A DNA stretch of 64,000 bases from the NCBI GenBank assembly GCA_963920525.1, contig OY986438.1:184138888-184202887 (forward strand), written 5' to 3'. The stretch comes from Dichetophora obliterata. Lineage: Eukaryota > Arthropoda > Insecta > Diptera > Sciomyzidae. Under the pieces are notes generated by a model. The model saw only the letters and a list, made by a program, of their open reading frames with translations, searched no databases and was not told where the DNA came from. A program made the translations under genes and the position numbers. This document shows, piece by piece, positions 55,912 through 64,000 of this stretch. Positions within the stretch are counted from its first letter, which is position 1; each line of letters opens with the position of its first letter.

Positions 55912-57347
55912 CAAGGGCGTACGCAGTATTTATTCTAGGGAGGGGCAAAGGCATAAAGGTGTATAGAATTTTAAGTACAACTGAATAACTACATAAGAAT
56001 GCATTCAATGAATGCAAAATTGATTTATAAATAAAATTTTTAGTTCACATTCATTTTTACAAAAATGATTTATTATTAATTTCAATTAATTAAATTTTCG
56101 TTATTAAAAATAATGAATTAATTTTTTTTATTTATTTGAATGCTATGCACAAAGAATGCAATTCACAAAGAATATCATAATTTTTAATTATTCTTTTTTT
56201 ATTCATTATTCATTTTTTATTCGTTCTTCACTTTTTATTCATTATAAATTTTTCATTCATTATTCATATTTTATTCATTTGTTATTCATTACTAATTTTT
56301 TATTCATTATACATTTGTGATACTTTATTAATTTTTTATTCATTTTAGTCCTAAGCCATAAGTAAAAAGTGAATAAAAAATTAATAATAAATAACAAGTT
56401 AATTATGAGTTAGAAAATTATGATTATAAATAATGAATAAAAAATTAATAATGAATGGAAATAATTGAAAATTCTGAAATTCCTTGTGAATTGCATTCTT
56501 TTTTCAAATGAATAAAAAATTATTCATTATTCTTAATAACAAAAATTAATAATTGAAATGATTAATAAATATTTTTTTTTTTAAATAAATGTAAATTAAA
56601 AATTTTGTTTATAAATCAATCATTGAATGCATTCATTGAATGCATTCATATTTCGTTATTCACTGATTCAGTTCTTTGTGTATAAAATCAAATTGATAAA
56701 ATCTTTTACAGCTCTTGTAAATGTAAAAAATTTATTCGTACAATATATATTTGTTTTTGTACGAAAACAAATAATATATTTGTAATATGTACAAAGCTAC
56801 GTCCAATCCTATTCGTGACTGAAAACTAAAAAAAAAATCCATAGAATGGATGCAGTTATTAGCAATATTTACACATAACATTTTTTGAGTATAAAAATAC
56901 GTATTGAAAAGTGCCTGTGAAACGAGAGTTTATGAAATGTATTTATTTATTCATTTATTTATAAATATACTTTAATAAAAGTCTTTTTGAGTTCTCTTCA
57001 AAATATATTGAGATTTATAATGAAAATATCGTCATATAAAATCAAAAAACCGTAAGTTAACAATAAATTCAAAGTCGACTTTTTGATTGATTATTGATGT
57101 ACTTTAAAAAATTCATGCTCCTGCTATTTTGTGCACACCTACAAATAAAAGCGACGTTTTTACTAAAAAATTTCTAAAATCCCTAAGCTTGAGCGCAACA
57201 TACAATTACAATTAAGAAAGTTTTTTGGCTCTCGCGTAAAATTTTTTAATTGCAGCTTGTGGCTTTTTGATTTAATATTAAGATATTCAAAAAAATTCAC
57301 TGCCTAGGGGGGCAAGCACCCCCTCTTCACCCCTATGTACGTCCATG
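55912..57347. mobile_element. hAT-like foldback element
   Basis: Left end CAAGGGCGTACGCAGTATTT with GGGAGGGGCAAAGG. The reverse complement of the right end reads CATGGACGTACATAGGGG with AGGGGGTGCTTGCCCC. The ends are imperfect inverted repeats with a G-rich stretch inside, the same plan as the element at 4929-5869. Possible 8-bp flanks GCTCTAAC and GCCACAAC agree at only 5 positions, so the duplication is eroded or the limits are slightly off. The middle is a large palindrome (55975-56665). No coding capacity. Confidence 0.65.
55975..56665. repeat. Large palindrome inside the hAT-like element, ~340-bp arms
   Basis: The left half (GAATGCATTCAATGAATGC, AAAATTGATTTATAAA, TTTGAATGC, AATGCAATTCACAAAGAAT, TTTTTATTCATTATTCATT) is repeated inverted in the right half, ending CATTGAATGCATTCATTGAA. 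The centre is near 56345. It is extremely AT-rich and would be prone to hairpin extrusion. Confidence 0.82.
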
Positions 57348-57886
57348 GCCACAACAAATGGTGCTAAATTGATTTGAGGTTTCCAAAAAAAATAAAAATC
57401 TTGAAATATAGTCTTATATTGAACATATATGAATATGTGAAAGAAAAATTAGCTGCGAATAGCTGCGCCTCTTTTTTTCAAGAACAATAGAGAAAATGAG
57501 TTATCATCATAAAATAGGCTTTAATAGTTACATATAAACTCCTAAGGTAAAAATAAAAGTTGAACTTTCTCTCTTCAGTTTTGAAAAAAGTGGTACTAAA
57601 AACGTTTGCATGCAAAAACTTACAATTCTGTGGCAAATAAAACCCTACTTCTACTTTATTTCAACTTTTATAAACTCATGACTCATTAAAGTTTTTATTT
57701 TAAAAAATAAATGTTAAACATTTTGTTTGTGAATTCCAATCATATATTAAAGACTCTTAAAGAAGTTGTTGGATAAAGGTTTAATACAAAATGTATCGCG
57801 TTCGGTTCGTTCGTATCAGTTAATTCGATACAACATATGTTTTTCATAAAAATTTGGCATCATTTTTACTTTCCTAATGAATAAGT
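57348..57886. other. Stretch without recognised genes
   Basis: AT-rich. At 57799-57822 GCGTTCGGTTCGTTCGTA has an inverted partner at 58983-59003 (TACGAACGTAACCGAACTC), on the far side of the next element, so that element may have inserted into an older inverted-repeat unit. Confidence 0.45.
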
Positions 57887-58887
57887 CAAGGTTCATTTAT
57901 ATAAAGGTTGTGTAAACAAAATTATTTTGACATTTTCCAAGTAGGGTTTTGTGATGCTTGAAAAAACGCATTTTTCAGGGTTTCGCTGTGTACTTTTTAT
58001 ACTACGTTTCCATGGCGAGTTAAGCCGGGGATTATTCGAGATTTACTCGCCATAGAAACTCGAGTTGAGTTGAATTTCGTTAAATTCACGAAAATCCACG
58101 AAAATTTGTTAGATTGAAGCAAGGTTCATTTACATAAATGTTATGTACATCAAATAATAATGGGTCTACATCATCAAATACAATTTCAAAATATACAGTG
58201 AGTCTGAAATTTCCACAATGCAACATTTAGCTGATGCACTGTTTAAGGATGCTCACAGCGTTCAGCTACAAATGAAAATGTTGCAAAACTTTTTTAAATG
58301 CCGAATTAATTTCAGAATCCGCAATTTAAACTCAAAAAAAAAATTCAGATCAATGGGAAGCAAGAAGTTACGTAAAACTTTAGTATAAGACCAGGATCAA
58401 CTAAATTTTACCCATTTTTTTATTTTACTTATAAAAATAAAAAACAATAATACATCTTGGCCTTAAAATCAACTTTTTAAGACTCGATAGTTTGCATGTG
58501 AATTCATACGTTAAAAATAGTTTTCCGAAAAGTTGAGGAATTTATGTCGTCTACTTTATCTGCTATTGGTTATTTTTGCAGGTAGCACGTAACTGGAGGC
58601 CATACAGAGACACGTATATACATGATTTTAAGAATCAGCTGCCGTTTTTACATTAGCAATGTAAAATCGAAGTCAATTCACAAAGAAAGAAATCACAAAC
58701 AAATAGGAGTTTTAAAAGTAGTAAAAAACATAATACTATTTAATTTACTACCAAATAGTTTCATGTTCCAGCAACCGTGTGCATTTTTTGCTCTAATGAC
58801 TACGCTCTCTTGCTCTCATTTTAAAATAAGGTTGCCGAAATGAGAAAACGTCAAAAATGTACACGACCTTTATAAAAATGAACCTTG
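57887..58887. mobile_element. hAT-like non-autonomous element, CAAGGTTCATTT ends
   Basis: The left end is CAAGGTTCATTTATATAAAG with GTTGTGTA. The reverse complement of the right end is CAAGGTTCATTTTTATAAAG with GTCGTGTA. About 26 of 29 bases agree. The flanks are GAATAAGT (57879-57886) and GAATAAGC (58888-58895), 7 of 8 alike, the hAT TSD length. A third, internal copy of the end (GCAAGGTTCATTTACATAAA) lies at 58119. A small hairpin, GTTTCCATGGCGAGT with ACTCGCCATAGAAAC, occupies 58006-58060. No transposase. The 73-codon frame at 58622 has no recognisable domain. Confidence 0.85.
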
Positions 58888-59201
58888 GAATAAGCCACCA
58901 GTTCTCTCGCTCAAAAGAGAGCGCAATGCTAGCGGCAAACTGAAATTAGAAATAGAGTAGTTTTTTTCCTATTTCTTTGCTAATGTACGAACGTAACCGA
59001 ACTCTTACCACAGTGTAAAGACAAAAAGTGGTGTGGTCAGGGGATCCCCCCCCCCGTCAGAAATGAACTTCCTAATGATTTTTCTTCAACTCCGAATATA
59101 ATTTGAAATAAAATCTGTATATTTTTATTTGTTTAATATTATTTTATTTTATGTAATATTTGGTATAATTTAAGAATAGAGACAACCCTCTTTTTTTTGT
59201 T

Positions 59202-59725
59202 GGATTATACGGATCTTGACCTCCTTAATCCAAATCTGGAAAAATTTCAGGCCACTCGCAATTGCTTTAGAGCAACTTTGCAATTTATAGGCCTCCAAAG
59301 TTGCAAAAATGGCCTACAAATCTTACTGGTTTTTAGTCTTCCGCATTGTCAAAAGAATGCTAATGCGAGTATTTATTCAACGAGGTATCAAACATTTGTC
59401 TATATTTGTCTTATATTTACAATTTGTCTAAAAAAACTAGTAGTATCCCTTTTACGAAAGCACTACACTAAAAATATTTATATCTTTAAAAGTTATGCAT
59501 GAATTTTCATGTTTGATAACTTGTTGAACATATGAATTAACTACCTTTGTTATGATATCCATAAAGTGAAGTTTTGTTGAAAAATTTTAAAAATAACAAG
59601 ATTTTTCGGCCATTTTTTCGACTTTGGAGGCTTATAACTTTTAAACCAATTTTCTAAACGAGCGACCTGCACTTTTTTCAGATTTGGAGTAAGGAGGCCA
59701 AAGTCCATATAATCTGCAAAAAAAC
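59202..59725. repeat. Foldback repeat, ~140-bp arms
   Basis: The left arm 59202-59345 (GGATTATACGGATCTTGACC, TCCTTAATCCAAATCTGGAA, ATAGGCCTCCAAAGTTG) is mirrored by 59585-59717 (complement GATTATATGGACTTTGGCC, TCCTTACTCCAAATCTGAAA, ATAAGCCTCCAAAGTCG). Identity is about 75-80% by eye. The 101-codon frame crossing the left arm is therefore unlikely to be a gene. Stretches 58888-59200 and 59726-60017 hold nothing else, apart from a C10 run at about 59050. Confidence 0.8.
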
Positions 59726-60017
59726 TAAAAATTGGAGCTATCGCTATTTTTGCTATGTTCCTAATATTTTCAAGTCAAATGCATTGTAAATGAAGTATCA
59801 AATAAAACAGTTTAATTTAATATTTTAGGAAAAAAGATTTGTTTAATAAAAATTTAGATGTAAAATTCTTATGAGAGACGAAAATAGGCAACGCCAGCCA
59901 ATATGTTACCAGCGATGTTTGTTTCATAACGCAAGAAGGCGTTAAGCATTGAACATTCATCAGGTTTCTCGGATAGAACTTAAATAAATTGAAAAGTTAG
60001 ATTAAAAACAGGACTTA

Positions 60018-61947
60018 GGGCTCGTACATAAGCTACGTTACCGATTTTTAGCACTTTTTCACCCCTCCCTCTCCCTCTATTACTTTTCGTAGTGCATTTC
60101 AAAACCCCTCCCCTCATCACCAGAAAATAACGTGACATATGAAATAAAAAATTAATTGATTTAAAAATATAATATCATTTTACACAATTATCCTCAGAAT
60201 TTTCACTAGTATTACTGACAATATAAATATATATGACTTTATAAATTAACGGTACAATATAAAAAGATAATAATTATTTATATCATCATTTAAAGGTATT
60301 CTATCGTCGATCCAAGAGTCGATGCTCTGCATCACGGATTGAGAAGCTAGAAGCTTTGTTGAGTATTCTTCAAATTCATCATCGGATTCTATGTCGACCC
60401 ATTCAGGTTTATCCTGATTTCAAATTCGAAGAATTTCACGTGGTCCTTGACGTTGTTTGTTTTTTTTTTTACGCTTATAATCATTGCACCTGCGCTGTTA
60501 AATGCATAAATCTATACATATAATAAAACTGTTAAAAAAATCTGTACATTTAATATTATTTGAAAATTTTTTTTGAGCTAAACATTTTAAAGGATGTGGA
60601 TTCCAAAAATTAAATTTTTAACATTTGTATCTGTATGTCTGTCTGTACGATTATCACGTCAAAATTTCTGGATATATTTTCCTTAAACTTAATATTTGGG
60701 TTCTTTACTCTCTGGTCGGGACATAGGTTACTTTTTATAAGAGAATCCTTTGAAAAATAACAGCTCTTTCATCTTTCAGCTTACCCTTGTATGGAATTCT
60801 CATATAAAACTTTATAAATTCAAAAATAAGCTTACTGTTGACACCAAGTTTTTCATACATACATATGTCTATAGTCCATTCACACTTGACATATATGATG
60901 ATATGCTGGGCCTATCAAACTACATCGAAGAAAAAAAAATTAAAAAGAATGTCAAATAAATGCATGATGATTAAATTTTAATCTTTTTGTTTCTTATTCA
61001 CACACTTTACATCTTCATTGTGTTTTAATTACTATTCTCCTATTTTTATTTTATTTCACTTTAAATTTAATGTATTGATGTAGGTTGTCCTTTAGATCGT
61101 CTTTCGAACAAACAAATAAAGTAGTTTTCGGGCTTCCACCACTTTATCATAGCAATCAACTTTATGTGGAGGAGTTTAAAAATGTTTAATCCCTAGATTA
61201 AAGTGGCGACCGTAGCCTAGTGGGTAGAGTACGTGGCCGCTAAGCTAAAGAACCGCGGTAGCCCGGGTTCAATTCCAGCTCAGACAGAAAGTTTTTCAAT
61301 TGAATTAATTTTTCTGTTCGGTCGTCATCTCTCTGCAGACACTGGCAAATCTCAGAGGGTAAAAATTGCCATGTAAAGCTTCTTGAGAATATACGCCGTT
61401 TGGAGTCGACACAAAACACGTAGGTCCAGTTCTCAATCACTTGTGATCAAACATTTAATAAAACACGCACAACACAATTGATCAATAGAAGCTAGGTCAA
61501 ATTCCTTTCAAGGGCTGTAAAGGCCAGTTTATTATTATTATATTATAATCTCTAGACAGAATATATCTTATACTGAAAGTTTTCAAAAACATAAGAAGCA
61601 TAAACTATAATACTTCACATCTAAAACAACTTACTAACGCATTCGGTACTAGAAACAGAAATAACTTAAAACAATAATAACTGAAAATTGTATTTTGTAT
61701 ATTCTTTTATATGACGTATTTTTAAAGAAAATTCAAATAAACCCGCAAAAAAATTTTAAAATATTAACATTCCAGAGTAGCAACGGGTTAATATCAGCTA
61801 GTCTTAAATAATATTAAATTTAACTTTAGAGTTTAAAAAAAAAATATCTTAAACCCCTCCCCTCATACCGTTACTTATAGTAGTGCATTTCAAAACCTCT
61901 CCCCTCTCCCCTCCCCCAAATTGGTAACGTAGTTTATGGATGACCCC
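60018..61947. mobile_element. TIR element with TTA TSD and C-rich subterminal blocks
   Basis: The left end is GGGCTCGTACATAAGCTACG then TTACC. The reverse complement of the right end is GGGGTCATCCATAAACTACG then TTACC. TTA lies at both borders (60015-60017 and 61948-61950). Inside each end is a CCCTCCCTCTCC or CCCCTCCCCTC run beside TAGTGCATTTCAAAACC; here the two subterminal blocks run in the same direction. A minus-strand acidic stretch at about 60300-60410 (ESDDEFEEYSTKLLASQS, IDSWIDDRIP) may be a leftover of an encoded protein. A 3-bp TSD suggests PIF/Harbinger, or Tc1/mariner if the target is TA. The element contains SINE copy 2. Confidence 0.65.
61203..61546 (+). mobile_element. tRNA-derived SINE, copy 2, with 10-bp TSD
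   Basis: GTGGCGACCGTAGCCTAGTG, GGTAGAGTACGTGGCC and GGGTTCAATTCCAGC form the tRNA-like head with A-box-like and B-box elements. The body ends AAGGCCAGTTT and an ATTATTATTATATT tail. Flanks AATCCCTAGA (61188-61197) and AATCTCTAGA (61547-61556) differ at one base. Copy 1 (27725-28068) ends differently in its tail (T/A-rich), so the two are independent insertions. The minus-strand 66-codon frame here is an artefact. Confidence 0.92.
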
Positions 61948-61964
61948 TTACTTAAGAGAATAAC

Positions 61965-62463
61965 ACAAGAAACATAATTTTTAGGGTTTAAAAGAAAAAC
62001 TTTTTGAATTTTTGACATCAGATTCGAAATCAGCAACCAGCGCACCTATAAAGAATTTAAAACAAAAACACATTTTTAGGGTACACCTTAGCGTCAACAA
62101 TTTTTTTCACCCTAACATAGAAATTAAAATTAGCGACACTTTAATACTGCCAGCATTTACACAAAAAGTATAAAGCAAAAAGCAACACATTTTTAGGGTC
62201 CACCCTAGTGTAAACAATTATATTTAAATTCTTTCATAAGATTCGAAATCAGCGTTTCTATTAAGAGAATATAGAAAAGAGAATAAGAAAAACAACAAAA
62301 AAACACATATTTAAGGTCCACCCTAGCGTCAAAATACTTTTTGAAATTCAAACATCAGACACGAAACCAGGTATCAGCACATCTACAAAAATAATAAAAA
62401 AAACACATATTTAGGGTGCACCCTAGTGGCAAAAAACTTCTTTGAAATTCTAACATCAGATTA
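61965..62463. repeat. Degenerate tandem repeat, 4-5 units of ~105-117 bp
   Basis: The core ACACATWTTTAGGGTSCACC with CTAGYGTMAA recurs at 62072, 62188, 62303 and 62403, joined by TTTTTGAAATTCTAACATCA and GATTCGAAATCAGC-like phrases. A first, poorer unit begins near 61970. It starts 18 bp after the end of the TIR element. Confidence 0.85.
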
Positions 62464-62505
62464 CACTGTATTACATACATTTGCTGTAGTTTCTATTTCT
62501 TGAGA

Positions 62506-62645
62506 TTTACTGCATCTTTATGTATAACGAAACGAGGTCTGAACGTGGTGCGAGACAGGGTAAGAAATAAATTTTTACATATCAAAATATATTGTTGCTC
62601 GTTTCTCTCACGACGTTCAGCTCTCGTTTCATTTTATATAATGAA
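62506..62645. mobile_element. Hairpin MITE family H, copy 2
   Basis: Same family as 43968-44113: TTACTGCATCTTTATGTATAA, CGAAACGAGGTCTGAACGTG on the left and CTCACGACGTTCAGCTCTCG on the right. Similarity to copy 1 is high in the left half and the loop (ATATTGTTGCTCGTTTCTCT) and is lost after the right arm. The 103-codon frame that starts inside it continues into unique sequence (MKLLIALLIATMILTCDNLF) and is discussed among the findings. Confidence 0.75.
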
Positions 62646-62811
62646 ATTGTTAATTGCATTGTTAATTGCAACAATGATTCTCACGTGTGATAATCTGTTT
62701 AAAGCAGATGAATTTCGTTTAAAAAATTTTCGGTGCACTTCTTCTTCCTACTCTAAGTCATTTAAAAAGTATCAAAATCGGTGGAGACACATGAGAGAAT
62801 ATTTTTATTAA
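62641..62811 (+). CDS. Possible small secreted protein (56 aa), low confidence
   Basis: From an ATG at 62641 a 56-residue frame reads MKLLIALLIATMILTCDNLF, KADEFRLKNFRCTSSSYSKS, then FKKYQNRWRHMREYFY and stop. The first ~17 residues look like a cleavable signal peptide. The rest is short, basic and aromatic with one more Cys. No family is recognised. It starts at the very edge of hairpin MITE copy 2, with no visible promoter or splice signals, so it may be chance. The larger 103-codon frame that reads through the MITE is not supported. Confidence 0.2.
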   Translation: MKLLIALLIATMILTCDNLFKADEFRLKNFRCTSSSYSKSFKKYQNRWRHMREYFY

Positions 62812-63844
62812 CTGTTTCGCCTACGCCTATTTATATAAAGATATACCAAATTGTACTAGCCTATGACTAATTCTACTTTTCTTCTTATTTTTGTATGGGA
62901 TGAAAACACTGTGCGGTGGGGTAATGTTGGTATTTGAATTAAGGTCTGAGTAAATTAATGAAAATAATTTTAATTACAGTGAAAACTTTCGTTATCGAAT
63001 AAAGTATCGTGTTTTGTTTTTTCCTGTGATTCATTGTATTTTTCAGCTGCAAGTACTTAACAATTTATTAAGCGAATGTTCCTTAAACTCTTATAAATAA
63101 ATAATTATTATATCCAATAAATTCTTGCTTAAACAACATCACTAAAGTGTTAGGATTGCTTTGTTTTCAGCTTTCAGTCTTGAACTTAAATTGAAATGTT
63201 TGAAATTTTCACACGTAACCATGACTTAACATTTCTTTGCTTAAAAAATTAGAAAAAAAATTTATATATATGTGTTTATTTTTTCATAAATTCAAATTTA
63301 TATTTTAGCGCCGAAAAATAAATTTTATGCAAGTGGTTTTTTTCACATTTATAATACTTATTTATTTTATTTGATTTTTATTTATAGCTAACATTCTCTT
63401 GCAAATTATGGATCATGCATGACAACAGTTCGCATTGCCTGCCATCAGCCAAATATTTTTATTTTGCAGAAAAATATGATAAACGGTAATCGTTAAAAAT
63501 ATAAATGAGTTTATTAAGCTTATAGTAAATATAATTAAATAAAAAACCAGCTGGCTAACTCATTCATGACACACACAATACAAAAGGATTAACGTAAAGG
63601 CTATAAAAAATAAGTCAAGTATTTTAAAATAAATGCAGGAGGAAGAGGGAGGTGTTTAGTGTGTTATCAGGCGTGTATGTTAAACTTTGCTAAAAATAAA
63701 ATTGATATAGCGTTTTAGCGGAATTAAAAAACGGTTATAGTTTTGAGTATATTTTTGGAGTTTTTTTGAAGCGAAGTTAAAGCCGCATAAAGGGGCTTGA
63801 GGGTGGTGTGATTTGGTAGAAACCGTCACGTAACAGTGAGATTG
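62812..63844. other. Stretch without recognised features
   Basis: AT-rich sequence with only short chance frames. The G+C content rises after about 63770 towards the right edge. Confidence 0.5.
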
Positions 63845-63964
63845 CTTTGTGTGTATGCGTGCAAGTATCGAGCAGACTGCAAACGAGCAGGCGAGTGCGC
63901 TGTGTGTGTACGTGCGAGTATTGAGATTCGAGCAAACTAACAAACGAGTAGGCGGGTGCGCCAC
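63845..63964. repeat. 58-bp tandem duplication in GC-richer sequence
   Basis: The unit GTGTGTATGCGTGCAAGTAT, CGAGCAGACTGCAAACGAGC, AGGCGAGTGCGCT is followed by a diverged second copy (GTGTGTACGTGCGAGTATTG, AACAAACGAGTAGGCGGGTG). The minus-strand frame across it (LVCSNLNTRTYTHSALACSF) is a translation of the repeat. The local composition, and a following CT-rich run, would suit a promoter or 5' UTR near the right edge. Confidence 0.75.
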
Positions 63965-64000
63965 TATCTCTTTCTCTCTGTGTGCCTCTGTTTCTAACAC

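Noticed and set aside
59197..59502. 101-codon plus-strand frame
   Set aside because: Its first half is one arm of the foldback repeat at 59202-59725. No domain is recognised.
61240..61440. 66-codon minus-strand frame
   Set aside because: It lies wholly within SINE copy 2.
63680..64000. 106-codon minus-strand frame at the right edge
   Set aside because: Mostly a translation of the 58-bp duplication and CA/GT-rich sequence. No domain and no supported splice sites.

Overview
The window is AT-rich, intron-rich eukaryotic DNA packed with insect-type transposons: mariner, hAT-like, piggyBac-like and pogo-like elements, Helitron, APE-type non-LTR elements, a tRNA-derived SINE and many foldback MITEs. 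The repeat content and one recognisable host gene point to a higher dipteran fly. A tephritid-like fly is a guess and cannot be proved from this window.

The only host gene recognised with confidence is the minus-strand fly orthologue of NOS1AP/CAPON, the PTB-domain adaptor of nitric oxide synthase. Five coding exons are visible with matching splice sites and phases: 31915-30200 (long N-terminal exon, 572 aa from the preferred ATG), 30052-29875 (C-terminal end of the PTB domain plus an acidic linker), 14040-13937 (linker), 3248-3081 and 2999-2877 (Gln/Leu-rich coiled coil). The gene continues past the left edge. Introns of 15.8 kb and 10.7 kb hold most of the left half of the window. The long 5' exon joins directly to the last part of the PTB domain, which implies a transcript form without the N-terminal part of that domain. 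PTB-encoding upstream exons were not found in 32-64 kb and may lie to the right.

Intron 3249-13936 holds a hAT-like non-autonomous element with a perfect 8-bp TSD, a possible pogo-like element with long inverted arms carrying a complete-ended but frameshifted mariner, a 290-bp foldback, several tandem duplications and a decayed hAT transposase. Intron 14041-29874 holds a three-block hexamer satellite of about 1.8 kb and a nested cluster: a Helitron/Helentron-like element (helicase, then APE-like endonuclease) broken by two tail-to-tail non-LTR fragments and by a SINE whose empty site restores the endonuclease reading. Foldback repeats and a TTA-flanked MITE follow.

From 32 to 64 kb there is no confident host exon. 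This stretch holds a CR1/Jockey-like non-LTR element (33.2-36.1 kb), a three-level nest (dispersed repeat in a piggyBac-like element in a hAT-like element, 38.5-41.0 kb), a decayed copy of a DDE-type transposase family I cannot name, bracketed by 30-bp-spaced direct repeats (47.6-50.0 kb), a 3-kb non-LTR copy (50.7-53.7 kb), two more hAT-like elements (55.9-58.9 kb), a TTA-flanked element with a second SINE inside (60.0-61.9 kb) and a tandem repeat (62.0-62.5 kb). The right edge becomes GC-richer and carries a 58-bp duplication that could be promoter or 5' UTR sequence.
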